NCBI RefSeq assembly: GCF_007558825.1
Contig: NZ_VLTK01000002.1
Span: 62,001-126,000 of the forward strand
Direction: 5' to 3'
Length of the DNA stretch: 64,000 bases
DNA from: Brevibacterium aurantiacum
Lineage (GTDB): Bacteria > Actinomycetota > Actinomycetes > Actinomycetales > Brevibacteriaceae
Within the stretch, counting starts at the first letter, position 1. Every line of letters starts with the position of its first letter. Below, piece by piece: positions 18,092 through 26,440 of the stretch. Below the pieces are notes generated by a model, which was not told where the DNA came from, did no database searches, and saw nothing but the letters and a program-made list of their open reading frames with translations. Made by a program: the position numbers and the translations under genes.

Positions 18092-18910
18092 TTACCCGGG
18101 AATGATCCCCTTGCCGTCGACCTTCGGGATGGCCGCGAGCAGCTTCTTCGTATAGGGATGCTGCGGGTCATTCCAGATCTGATCTGTCGAACCGACCTCG
18201 ACAATGTTACCTGCCTCCATCACGGCTACGCGGTCCGCGATGTCGCGGACGACCGAAAGATCGTGGCTGATGAAGATCATGGACGCACCGGAGTCGATGG
18301 CAAGGTCCCTCATCATCCGCGCGATCCTGGCTTGGAGGAAGGCATCCAGGGAGGCGATCGGCTCATCACCTACGAGCACCTTGGGCCCGGCAGCCAGTGC
18401 CCGCGCAATGGCGATGCGTTGCCGCTGTCCGCCCGAGAACGAATGCGAGAACCTCTGCGCAGCATCGAGGGGCAGATCGACCGCTTCGAGGAGGGACTCC
18501 ACTGTCCAATTGTGTTCCGGGTCGAGGGCGAGTGCGTCAGTGAGCTGATCCCTGATGCGTCTGCGCGGATTCAACGATGCGTAGGGGTTCTGAAAGACCA
18601 TCTGGACTCCCAGGAGATTCTTGGGCCGACGGCCAAGGCCCAAGGGCTTCACCGGGTGGGATTCGAAGGTGATGGTGCCGCCTGCGGTTTTCTCGAGTCC
18701 GCAGATGAGCTTGGCCAGCGTGGACTTTCCGCAACCGGATTCGCCCACGAGGCCAAGCACCTCTGAGCGGCCCAGCTGCAGTGAGACGTTGCTGACGGCA
18801 CGGAATCGGCCGCCGCCGTTGAGCTTGTATTCGCAGGAGACGTTGTCGAGTTCGAGCAGTGGAACCTTGGATGCCCGAGGAGTGTCCTCGGTCGTTGTCG
18901 TGGTTGTCAT
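18092..18910 (-). CDS. Peptide ABC transporter ATP-binding protein (DppF/OppF type)
   Basis: A 272-residue ATPase with Walker A (GESGCGKST), the signature SFSGGQRQRIAIARAL, Walker B (VLVGDEPIASLD) and the switch His (ISHDLSVV). The C-terminal HPYTKKLLAAIP is typical of the oligopeptide subfamily. It would pair with the DppD-type ATPase encoded just upstream to power uptake at the membrane. The stop of dppD and this start share one base position (18910), so the two are probably coupled. Confidence 0.92.
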   Translation of the reverse strand: MTTTTTTEDTPRASKVPLLELDNVSCEYKLNGGGRFRAVSNVSLQLGRSEVLGLVGESGCGKSTLAKLICGLEKTAGGTITFESHPVKPLGLGRRPKNLLGVQMVFQNPYASLNPRRRIRDQLTDALALDPEHNWTVESLLEAVDLPLDAAQRFSHSFSGGQRQRIAIARALAAGPKVLVGDEPIASLDAFLQARIARMMRDLAIDSGASMIFISHDLSVVRDIADRVAVMEAGNIVEVGSTDQIWNDPQHPYTKKLLAAIPKVDGKGIIPG

Positions 18911-19701
18911 CAGCGTGGGACCTCCGCTCCGGGCAGTGATTCGATGAGCGATCTGGTGTACTCATGCTTCGGTGCGGTGATGACAGGTTCACGATCTCCG
19001 GTCTCGACCACCAAACCGTTCTTCATCACGACGATGGTGTCGGCCACCGAGGACAGCACTCCGAAGTCGTGAGTCACGAGGAGGACGGCCAAGTTGAGGT
19101 CATCGCAGAGTTCGCGCAGCAGGCGCAGGATTCCAGCCTGCACAGTCACATCGAGGGCGGTGGTCGGTTCATCGGCGATGAGCACGTTCGGATCGCAGAT
19201 GATCGCCGAGGCGAACGCGATGCGCTGCAGTTGACCACCGGAGAACTGGTGCGGGTACTTCCCGATCGCTTCATCGGGGTGGGGGACATGAGTGCGTTCG
19301 AGGATGTGGACGGCGCGCTCGAGGGCGTCCTTCTTCGAGGCCTTCTTGTGGTGCCGGTAGTGATCGGTCATCTGATCGCCGATGGTGAGCATGGGATGGA
19401 ATGCTGAAGCTGGATCCTGGAACACCATCGACAGCTGCACGCCGCGCAGGCGGTTGTGGACCTTGGCAGGCATCCCGACCAACTCGGTGCCGTCGAAGTC
19501 GATGCTGCCGCTGAGTTGGGCACCGGCGGGGGAGAGGCCCATGATCGCCAGTCCTGTCTGCGTCTTGCCCGAACCGGAGGCACCGGCGACACCGGTGATC
19601 TTTCCCGCCTCCAGATCGAATGAGACATTGCGCAGGATGTGCTTCTCCACCTTGCCCGTCGTCACCGACAGGTTGAGGTCTTGGATGCTGATCATGCTCA
19701 T
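18910..19701 (-). CDS. Peptide ABC transporter ATP-binding protein (DppD/OppD type)
   Basis: A 263-residue ATPase with Walker A (GASGSGKTQT), signature QFSGGQLQRIAFASAI and Walker B (VLIADEPTTALDV). The switch region is VTHDFGVLSSV, and the end (HEYTRSLIESLPG) is characteristic of peptide transporters. Walker A ends in Thr-Gln instead of Ser-Thr, still compatible with ATP binding. It overlaps the upstream permease gene by four bases. It is shorter than classical DppD (about 330) because the C-terminal zinc/iron-site extension is absent. Confidence 0.92.
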   Translation of the reverse strand: MSMISIQDLNLSVTTGKVEKHILRNVSFDLEAGKITGVAGASGSGKTQTGLAIMGLSPAGAQLSGSIDFDGTELVGMPAKVHNRLRGVQLSMVFQDPASAFHPMLTIGDQMTDHYRHHKKASKKDALERAVHILERTHVPHPDEAIGKYPHQFSGGQLQRIAFASAIICDPNVLIADEPTTALDVTVQAGILRLLRELCDDLNLAVLLVTHDFGVLSSVADTIVVMKNGLVVETGDREPVITAPKHEYTRSLIESLPGAEVPR

Positions 19702-20639
19702 GAGGTGGTTTCTCCCACTTCCTGTGCGGTATGCGGGTCAAGGGAGTCGCGCAGGCTGTCTCCGATGAAGTTGAAGGCCATGACGATCGTGAGGATGCAC
19801 AGGCCGGGGAAGAACGCGATCCACCAGGCGGCGAACTGCGAGACCCCCTCGCTGATCATGGCACCCCAGTCCGGTGTCGGTGGGACGACTCCCAGGGACA
19901 GGAACGAGAGACCGGCCATCGTGAGAATCGCCGAGCCCACATCGAGGGTGGCAAGAACCACGACGGGGGAGAGCACATTCGGTGAGATCTCCCGGATGAG
20001 GGACTTTCCGGCGCTGAAGCCGAGCAGGCGTCCGGCGACGACGTATTCGCTGTTGCGAGCAGACATGACCAGAGATCTGGTGACACGGGCGTATGAAGGC
20101 CAGGAGACGAGGAGGATGGCGATGATCGCGTTCTTCAGGCCCGGGCCTAATGCTGCGGCGATGACCATGGCGAGGATGATCGTGGGGAAGGCGAAGACGA
20201 GGTCGGCGATGCGCATGATGATCTCGTCGACGGCTCGTCCGAAGTAGCCGGCGATCGCACCGAGGACGGAACCGAGCACGGCCGAGCAGATGACGACGAA
20301 GACGGCTGCCGGCAGTGTGGTGCGTGCGGCCACGATGAGTCGCGACAGAACATCACGACCCAAGGTGTCTGTGCCCAGGAGGTTTCCACCTCCGGGAGCA
20401 CTGAGCCGGGGGAAATCCTGCGCCAGCGGATTGAACGGTGCCAGAAGTGGTGCGAAGAGTGCCACAATCAGCCAGATGCTCAGGATGATGGCTCCGATGA
20501 ATCCCAGCGGAGTGCGCAGTGCCTTCGGAAAGCGAAACTGCCACCGTTTGACACCGCGGTCGACAGGATTGCGATCTGCCACCTCGGCGCTGGCAGATGT
20601 GGTGTTCGTCGGCGGCTGTTTGGGGGTCCCGATGCTCAT
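19698..20639 (-). CDS. Peptide ABC transporter permease (DppC type)
   Basis: A 313-residue permease with an N-terminal membrane segment, the OppC N-terminal domain and five further segments. The cytoplasmic EAA-type loop is ARNSEYVVAGRLLGFSAGKSLIREISPN. Start ATG at 20639 overlaps the dppB stop (ATGA); the frame is open far upstream but that part lies inside dppB. It forms the membrane channel together with DppB. Confidence 0.92.
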   Translation of the reverse strand: MSIGTPKQPPTNTTSASAEVADRNPVDRGVKRWQFRFPKALRTPLGFIGAIILSIWLIVALFAPLLAPFNPLAQDFPRLSAPGGGNLLGTDTLGRDVLSRLIVAARTTLPAAVFVVICSAVLGSVLGAIAGYFGRAVDEIIMRIADLVFAFPTIILAMVIAAALGPGLKNAIIAILLVSWPSYARVTRSLVMSARNSEYVVAGRLLGFSAGKSLIREISPNVLSPVVVLATLDVGSAILTMAGLSFLSLGVVPPTPDWGAMISEGVSQFAAWWIAFFPGLCILTIVMAFNFIGDSLRDSLDPHTAQEVGETTS

Positions 20640-21742
20640 CGCACCCTCACTCTCGGATCCACGAAGCCGTAGATCAGGTCGACGATGAAATTGACGATGA
20701 TGTAGACGATGCCGATGACGAGTCCGACTCCCATGATGACGGGCAGGTCGAGTGTCGTCGCACCGCGGAAGGCGTACTGTCCCAGGCCGTTCCAAGCGAA
20801 CACGGTCTCTGTCAGGACTGCGCCGGACAGGAGCGAGCCGAAGGCCAGGCCGACGACCGTGATGATCGGGACGAGAGCACCACGGAAGATGTATTTGAAG
20901 ACGACCGTGCGAGCCGGCAGCCCCTTTGCTCTGGCAGCGGTGACGTAGTCGAGTCGGATGATGTCGAGAACGCTTGAGCGGCTGAATCGGGTGAGCAGGC
21001 CGATCGTGAACAGGGCCAGCACACACGAGGGCAGAATCAGATGCCCGAATGCGTTGATGAACGTCGACATCTGACCGGCCAAGAGAGAGTCGACGGTGTA
21101 GAGACCGGTGACCCTCGGCGGTGGGGTGATCCACGGGTCAAGGCGCCCGGCGCCGGGGACGACGCGGAGTTTGAAGAAGAAGACGTAGTAGCCGACCGCG
21201 GCGATCCAGAATGTGGGTGCTGAGATACCGATGAGGCTCAAGGCGCGGATGGCGTGATCGAGGATCGTGTTCTGCTTGAGCGCGCTGGCCAGTCCAAGCA
21301 GCAGACCGATGATGACCGAGATCAGGATGGCTCCGATGCCCAGCTCGATCGAGGCAGGGAAGACCTGGCCGATCGACTGGAGGACTGGTGTCCGGGTCTG
21401 GTTGGATACACCCATATCGCCTTGGAGCAGGTTGCTCAGATACGTGAAGTACTGGACGATGAGTGGCTGGTCGAGACCGAGGCGCTCACGGGTCGCGGCG
21501 ACGATCTCCGGGTCCGCCGCCGCCCGGTCGCCGAGGATGGCGGCGACCGGGTCGGTGGGGACCAGGTTGGTCATCAGGAACGTCACAATCGTGACACCCC
21601 AGATGAGGATGAGGCTGATCCCGATCCGAATGAGGATGTAGCGCAGCAGCGGGGGCAGCAGCGGTGGCTTGATGCGCTGTGCTTCGTCGCTGCTCGGCGG
21701 GTGGGCGGTGGAGCTATCGGTGGTTGAGACCGACATCCTCAC
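20636..21742 (-). CDS. Peptide ABC transporter permease (DppB type)
   Basis: A 368-residue permease with a cytoplasmic N-terminus of about 35 residues, longer than usual, and six membrane segments. The EAA loop is DYVTAARAKGLPARTVVFKYIFRGALVPI. It overlaps the lipoprotein gene by four bases at its 5' end and dppC at its 3' end, so the operon is tightly coupled. Confidence 0.92.
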   Translation of the reverse strand: MRMSVSTTDSSTAHPPSSDEAQRIKPPLLPPLLRYILIRIGISLILIWGVTIVTFLMTNLVPTDPVAAILGDRAAADPEIVAATRERLGLDQPLIVQYFTYLSNLLQGDMGVSNQTRTPVLQSIGQVFPASIELGIGAILISVIIGLLLGLASALKQNTILDHAIRALSLIGISAPTFWIAAVGYYVFFFKLRVVPGAGRLDPWITPPPRVTGLYTVDSLLAGQMSTFINAFGHLILPSCVLALFTIGLLTRFSRSSVLDIIRLDYVTAARAKGLPARTVVFKYIFRGALVPIITVVGLAFGSLLSGAVLTETVFAWNGLGQYAFRGATTLDLPVIMGVGLVIGIVYIIVNFIVDLIYGFVDPRVRVR

Positions 21743-23304
21743 TCAGCTTTCGCGAAGTCGAATGTGATGTCGGCGTTGGAGACGTACGTGTTGATGCTCG
21801 ATCCCACTGCCACGGTGTTGACGGGCTGGACGAGAGGAATCCAGACTCCGGTGTCCGTGGTCGCCTTGTAGAGCTTGGCGTAGGCGGCGTCACGGTCACT
21901 GTCCTTGGCCTTCTCCGCTTCGGCTGCGAGCTTCTTCAGCTTCGGATCGGACTTCCAGTTGACGCGGTCGGCGACGCTGCCGCCGGGGATGAAGACGTTG
22001 TAGTTCGTGGGATCCGGGTAGTCCGCACCCCAGGTGCCGATGCCCATGGGCTGCTTGGCCGAGCGGAATCCGTCGAGCTGTGTCGAACTGGGTGCCGGTT
22101 TCAGCGCGAGGTTGATGCCGGCCTCTTTCAGCTGAGCCTGCAGGGTCTCCGCCAGCTGAGCCAAGTCGACTCCGTTGACTGACTGGTCGCTCGAATAGTG
22201 GAAGGGAATCTTCTCACCGTCGTACCCAGCCTTCTTCAGCAGTTTCTTCGTCTTGGCTAGATCCTTCTCTGGTGCCTGATCTTTCGGAACGGCACCGACG
22301 AACTCGTTGGGGACGAGGCTGGCCATGCGCTGCGATCCTTCTCCGGCGAGGTCGGTGAGCTTGTCGTAGTCGATGGCAGACATGACGGCCTTGCGGAAGT
22401 TCGGATCGGCGGCAGGTCCGCCGAGCTTCTCGTCGGTGTTGTTGAAGATGTAGAGGCTGCGCGTCGAGGGCAGGCTCGCGATCTCACCCATGGAGCCATC
22501 GATCTGCTTCGCCTGCTCGGAGTTGAGGTCGTAGGCGACCTGTGCCTGGCCGGACTGGATGTCGGTCAGCTGGGTCTCTGCGGAGACGTTGCGCAATACG
22601 ACGCGTTTGTACTTCGGTTCCGGGCCGTTGTAGTGCTCGTTCGCCGTCAGCACCACCTGACTGTCGGCATCGTACTTCTCAACCTTGTACGGACCCGAGC
22701 CCTGCGAGTTCTCGTTGAGGAAGGCTTCGGCGCCGTCCTTCTCGTCGGTGGTGCCTTCATTCTCCTTCACGACCTTCGAGTTCACGATTCCGATCGAGGC
22801 GTTGGGGAGAATGTAGGGGAGTGCAGGATTGGGCTTCTTGCTGGTCAGCTCGACGGTCTCCTCGTCGACCTTCTTGATGGAGACACCGTCGAGGAAGAAC
22901 GAAGGATTGCCCTTGATGCCCTTGAGTCGTTCAAAGGAGAAGACGACGTCATCCATGGTGACAGGATCGCCGCTGGAGAACTTCGCGTCCTTCTGCTTGA
23001 GCTTCAGCGTCATCTTCTTGTCGTCTTCGGACATCTCGAAGGAGCACAGGCCGTCGGTCGGCTTGGTCAGGTCGCCGTCCTTGAATTCCAAGGCGGTCTG
23101 ATAGATGGCAGTGTCGATTGTCGACCCGGTGAACTCGAACTGCCGGTGGGGATCGATCGTCTTGAGGTTGAACGCGGTCTCAGCCACGATCGTGTCGCCG
23201 GCCTCGCCTCCTCCCTGGTCTCCTCCGCTGCAAGCAGCCAGACCGAAGGTGAGAGCGAGAGCTGATCCGATTGCGAGCGCTCGGCGGGGGAGGCGGACCT
23301 TCAT
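21739..23304 (-). CDS. Peptide ABC transporter substrate-binding lipoprotein (SBP_bac_5)
   Basis: A 521-residue extracytoplasmic binding protein. It has a lipoprotein signal with lipobox LAAC (Cys25) and a Gly-rich linker, followed by the family 5 solute-binding fold (FNLKTIDPHRQFEFTGS; SGDPVTMDDVVFSFERL). It is the first gene of the operon dppABCDF - iadA - nhaC. Membership of the operon suggests peptides, perhaps beta-aspartyl peptides, as substrate; the ligand itself is not visible in sequence. Two inverted repeats lie upstream. Confidence 0.92.
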   Translation of the reverse strand: MKVRLPRRALAIGSALALTFGLAACSGGDQGGGEAGDTIVAETAFNLKTIDPHRQFEFTGSTIDTAIYQTALEFKDGDLTKPTDGLCSFEMSEDDKKMTLKLKQKDAKFSSGDPVTMDDVVFSFERLKGIKGNPSFFLDGVSIKKVDEETVELTSKKPNPALPYILPNASIGIVNSKVVKENEGTTDEKDGAEAFLNENSQGSGPYKVEKYDADSQVVLTANEHYNGPEPKYKRVVLRNVSAETQLTDIQSGQAQVAYDLNSEQAKQIDGSMGEIASLPSTRSLYIFNNTDEKLGGPAADPNFRKAVMSAIDYDKLTDLAGEGSQRMASLVPNEFVGAVPKDQAPEKDLAKTKKLLKKAGYDGEKIPFHYSSDQSVNGVDLAQLAETLQAQLKEAGINLALKPAPSSTQLDGFRSAKQPMGIGTWGADYPDPTNYNVFIPGGSVADRVNWKSDPKLKKLAAEAEKAKDSDRDAAYAKLYKATTDTGVWIPLVQPVNTVAVGSSINTYVSNADITFDFAKAE

Positions 23305-23319
23305 GTGAGATTCCTTACG

Positions 23320-23342
23320 TTAGGTGTTGTAGCTCACACTAA
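23320..23342. promoter_or_regulatory. Imperfect palindrome upstream of the peptide operon
   Basis: TTAGGTGT and CACACTAA flank a 7-nt centre, 15 bp before the dppA start. The outer four bases on each side are complementary and the inner ones are offset. It looks like an operator or promoter element; the spacing is wrong for a DtxR box. Confidence 0.35.
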
Positions 23343-23369
23343 ATCCCAACCGGCCCCCGTTCAATCAGC

Positions 23370-23405
23370 AATGCCACAACGCTGAGTGTTTTCTGCTGTG
23401 GCATT
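23370..23405. promoter_or_regulatory. 9-bp inverted repeat upstream of the peptide operon
   Basis: AATGCCACA and TGTGGCATT are perfect arms around an 18-nt centre, 65 bp upstream of dppA and at the 5' side of the 362-bp gap 23305-23666. It may be an operator or a weak terminator for either strand. Confidence 0.45.
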
Positions 23406-23475
23406 CTGCCAATGTCTCACCAGGTGGGAGCCTTGACCCGACGGCGCTCCAGGCAGGCGTCGGGGCTCCCGCAGC

Positions 23476-23540
23476 AACCGCTAGGCAGGCGTGCATACGT
23501 GCGTCACTTGTGCTCGACATTCACACCTTTGGCTAGCGGT
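23476..23540. repeat. Copy A of a 65-bp palindrome-ended dispersed repeat
   Basis: This intergenic element has inverted ends (AACCGCTAGGC ... TTGGCTAGCGGT) and a core GTGCGTCACTTGTGCTC. It matches copy B at 26338-26402 at 52 of 65 positions with no gaps. No coding potential is evident. Confidence 0.8.
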
Positions 23541-23609
23541 CACAGCCTGCGGGCCCGGGAGGAGAAGGCAGCCTCGCCGAGGTGGGCCCGCATGCCGTGC
23601 GTGCTGGGC

Positions 23610-23680
23610 GGTGTTGCACGGGGTGCGCGGCGTTGCACGGGGCTGCTCAGTGTTGCATCGGGCTGCTCAGTTTCGCATGG
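23610..23680. repeat. Tandem array of about 20-bp units at the 3' end of mqo
   Basis: Units beginning GGTGTTGCACGGGG, GGCGTTGCACGGGGCTGCTCA, GTGTTGCATCGGGCTGCTCA and GTTTCGCATGG follow one another in 19-21 bp steps. The mqo stop codon (23667-23669) lies within the array. Confidence 0.75.
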
Positions 23681-25346
23681 ATGTGCCCACGTGGGATGTG
23701 CCCGGGCCGGAAGCCCTCACGTGGGATGTCCCTCGGTGGGATGTGCCCGAGTCGGAAGCGCCCGGGCCGGAAGCCCGCACGTGGGATGTGCCGGGGCAGG
23801 AAGCACCCAGGTCGGAAGCCCGTGAGCCGGATGCGCCCAGTCCGAGTGCGACGTCGGTGGCTGCGGAACTGGCCCCAACCGCCTCGGCGTTCCAGTCGGT
23901 CCTCTCGATGTCGGGGATCGCTTGGCTCATGGCATCTTTCCAGCCGCGATGCCATTGGGCTGGGAAGGCCGAGCGCAGCAGGTCGAGCATGATCGGCACG
24001 GCCGTCGACGCGCCGGGCGAGGCTCCGAGCAGTCCGGCGATCGACCCGTCTGCGCCGACGACGAGCTCGGTGCCCTGCTGCAGGGCACCGACGCGCTTCG
24101 GGTCAGGTTTCACCAGCTGCGCACGCTGCCCGGCTGGCACCAGGGTCCATTCGTTGAATCTGGCCTTCGGGTAGAAGCGGCGCAATTGCGAGAACTTCTT
24201 CTTTGGCCCCGCCGCCAGCTCTGTGACGAGGAACTTCACGAGGTCGAGGTTCTGCAGGCCGGCGGCCGCGATCACATGGAGATTGTCGGGTCGCAGGGTC
24301 GTGAAGAAGTCTCTGAGGTGACCGTGCTTGAGCAGCTTGGTGCTGAACGTCGCATAGGGGCCGAACAGCAGGTGCTCCTCATCGTCGATGATGCGTTTGT
24401 CGAGGTGAGGAACCGACATCGGCGGAGCGCCGACATCGGCTTGCCCGTAGACCTTGGCGTCATGGCGGCTGACGACGGCAGGAGTGGCGCTGCGGTAGAA
24501 CGAGGCTCCGACGGGCAGCACGGCATAGCCTCTGACCTCGGGGATTCCGCTCTTCTGCAGGAGTTTGAGGGCGAACCCGCCGGCGCCGACGAAGACGTGC
24601 TTCGCATTGACAGAGAAGGGCCGGGTTGGCCTCGACGCTGTGCCCGAGGCCGTTGCCGGGGCAGCAGTCTTCCCGCTGACAGTCCAGCCTGCTTCGGTGC
24701 TGTGCAGTCCGGTGACCCCGTGGTTGGTGTGGACCTCGTTATGGGCTTGGTCTGAGACGATGTCCAACAGGCCTCGGGTCAGGGCGCCGAAGTCGACATC
24801 CGTGCCGCGCGGATTCCTGGCCGCGGCAATCGGCTCACCGTCATCGGGGCGACCCTCCATCGTCAGCGGCGCCCACTGTGCGATCTCACCGCGATCTGTG
24901 GTGAAGTCCATGTCTGCGAACAGGGGGTCAGCACGCAGCGTCTCCACACGCTGTCGCAGGTAGTCCACGTCGCGGTCACCGAAGACGAGGTTCATGTGAG
25001 TTGTGGAGTGAACGAATTCGGTGGGGTCCAAACGCCCGGACTGGGCCAGGTGAGCCCACCACTGCCGGCTGAGGTGAAACTGCTCGGCGATTGAGGCGGC
25101 CTTCGTCCCATCACCGGGGTCGGGCATGTAGTTGAGTTCGCAGAAACCGGAATGTCCGGTGCCTGCATTGTTCCAGGCTCGGCTGCTTTCGCCGGCGATG
25201 TCGCTGGCCTTCTCAAGGACGACGATGCGCATGTCAGGGTTGAGATCGGCGAGCATCGATCCCAATGTCGCCGACATGATGCCCGCCCCGATGAGAACGA
25301 CATCGGCGTCGGGCAGGTGCTGTGGTGTGACGGGGCTTCGCTTCAT
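23667..25346 (-). CDS. mqo: Malate:quinone oxidoreductase with repeat tail
   Basis: A 559-residue protein; residues 1 to about 503 match malate:quinone oxidoreductase (FAD-binding VVLIGAGIMSATLGSML near the N-terminus; NAGTGHSGFCELNY; FVGAGGFALKLLQKSG). Mqo is a peripheral membrane flavoenzyme that oxidises malate and passes electrons to the quinone pool. The usual length is about 490-500. The extra 56 residues form eleven pentapeptides of pattern [GR][AT]Sxx, unlike the rest of the protein. Start ATG 25346. A lysR gene is divergent, 64 bp away. Confidence 0.92.
   Translation of the reverse strand: MKRSPVTPQHLPDADVVLIGAGIMSATLGSMLADLNPDMRIVVLEKASDIAGESSRAWNNAGTGHSGFCELNYMPDPGDGTKAASIAEQFHLSRQWWAHLAQSGRLDPTEFVHSTTHMNLVFGDRDVDYLRQRVETLRADPLFADMDFTTDRGEIAQWAPLTMEGRPDDGEPIAAARNPRGTDVDFGALTRGLLDIVSDQAHNEVHTNHGVTGLHSTEAGWTVSGKTAAPATASGTASRPTRPFSVNAKHVFVGAGGFALKLLQKSGIPEVRGYAVLPVGASFYRSATPAVVSRHDAKVYGQADVGAPPMSVPHLDKRIIDDEEHLLFGPYATFSTKLLKHGHLRDFFTTLRPDNLHVIAAAGLQNLDLVKFLVTELAAGPKKKFSQLRRFYPKARFNEWTLVPAGQRAQLVKPDPKRVGALQQGTELVVGADGSIAGLLGASPGASTAVPIMLDLLRSAFPAQWHRGWKDAMSQAIPDIERTDWNAEAVGASSAATDVALGLGASGSRASDLGASCPGTSHVRASGPGASDSGTSHRGTSHVRASGPGTSHVGTSMRN
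23670..23837 (-). repeat. 15-bp tandem repeat inside mqo (pentapeptide tail)
   Basis: Eleven 15-bp units encode GASGS, RASDL, GASCP, GTSHV, RASGP, GASDS, GTSHR, GTSHV, RASGP, GTSHV and GTSMR. Several units are near-identical at DNA level, such as GTGGGATGTGCCCGG on the plus strand. The unit length of 15 keeps the frame when copy number changes. Confidence 0.85.
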
Positions 25347-25410
25347 ATATTCACCATGAGCTTTCTGTAATCATCCGTCCAATGAATAAGAACATCGATA
25401 CAATCCGTAT

Positions 25411-26310
25411 ATGGATGAAATGCGCCCCGGTCAGGCCCCGCAGTTGGCGGCACTGCTCGAGCTCGTCGAACAGAACGGACATATGACCGATGCGGCGGCA
25501 ACCCTCGGCATCCCGCAGTCGACGATGAGCCGACGCATCCACGGTCTGGAGGACCACCTCGGCGTGCCCCTCATCGTTCCCGACGGTCGGGCGATCAGCC
25601 TGACCGCCGCAGCACGCGAACTCGCGGATTCGATCAGGGGACCGCTGCGAGAGATCGAGATCGCGATCACGGACATCGCCGAGGCTGCCGACCCTGATCA
25701 TGGTGCCATCCGGTTCGGCTTTCCGCTCACAATGGGAGCGGGCCAGATCCCCGATCTGCTGGCCGCCTTCAGCTCCCGGCACCCGGGCATCAGACTCGAC
25801 CTCAAGCAGGCACACGGTGCTGAGCTCGCCCGCGACCTGCAGAAGGGAGCGCTGGATCTGGCAATCATCATTCCGCCCCCGGTTGAGCTGCAACATGAGG
25901 TTCTCGCCTCACAGGAAATCGTGGCCGCACTCCCTGCTGACCATCGGCTTGCCGGTAGGCGCAGCATTACCGTTGCTCAGTTGGCGAGAGAAGAGTTCAT
26001 CGCCAACCCCGCGACCTACAATCTGCGCAGCCTCACTGATCTGTGGTGTGCAGACGCCGGGTTCGTCCCGCGGGTCAAGACCGAAGTCACCGAGTTCTCG
26101 ACGATCCGCGAATTCGTCAGCCGGGGGATGGGAGTGGCGCTGATCCCGCGCAATGTTCGTTTCATGGCGGGCATCGCCGAGGTTGAGCTGCATGGCGGTG
26201 ACTATGTCCGTGAGGTCTCACTGTGCTCCGCGGTGCGCCGACCCAGTCGCGTCGTCGCTCGCCTGCGCGACTTCATCCACGAACGTGCCCAGGAGTGGGC
26301 CGCTCCGTAG
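25411..26310 (+). CDS. LysR-family transcriptional regulator
   Basis: A 299-residue LysR protein with the winged helix-turn-helix at about residues 20-65 (TDAAATLGIPQSTMSRRIHGLEDHLGVPL) and the LysR substrate-binding domain after it. It is divergent from mqo and may regulate it; that is position-based inference. No ribosome binding site precedes ATG 25411, but TACAAT at 25399-25404 lies seven bases upstream, which fits a leaderless transcript. A second Met is at 25420. Confidence 0.88.
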   Translation: MDEMRPGQAPQLAALLELVEQNGHMTDAAATLGIPQSTMSRRIHGLEDHLGVPLIVPDGRAISLTAAARELADSIRGPLREIEIAITDIAEAADPDHGAIRFGFPLTMGAGQIPDLLAAFSSRHPGIRLDLKQAHGAELARDLQKGALDLAIIIPPPVELQHEVLASQEIVAALPADHRLAGRRSITVAQLAREEFIANPATYNLRSLTDLWCADAGFVPRVKTEVTEFSTIREFVSRGMGVALIPRNVRFMAGIAEVELHGGDYVREVSLCSAVRRPSRVVARLRDFIHERAQEWAAP

Positions 26311-26337
26311 CCGCGGTACCGGCCGTCGCACCGTGAC

Positions 26338-26402
26338 AACCGCTTGGCAAAGGTGCGCAGGTGCGTCATTTGTGCTCTACCTCCACACGTTTGGCAAGCG
26401 GT
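26338..26402. repeat. Copy B of the 65-bp palindrome-ended dispersed repeat
   Basis: The ends AACCGCTTGGCAAA and TTTGGCAAGCGGTT (the latter extending two bases beyond) are complementary at 13 of 14 positions. The core GTGCGTCATTTGTGCTC matches copy A closely. It lies between lysR and the end of the iron permease gene. Confidence 0.8.
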
Positions 26403-26440
26403 TGCGAAGAGACAGCCGTCGGGGAGTTCGGGGTCGCTTC

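Noticed and set aside
23320-23342. Second DtxR/IdeR iron box before the peptide operon
   Set aside because: The TTAG ends are similar, but the element is 23 bp and the inner bases do not match the 19-bp consensus.
23491-24174. A plus-strand frame with repeated TWDVP and EAPG units opposite the mqo tail
   Set aside because: The repeats are the complement of the pentapeptide array in mqo; the mqo frame continues into a known enzyme and this one does not.
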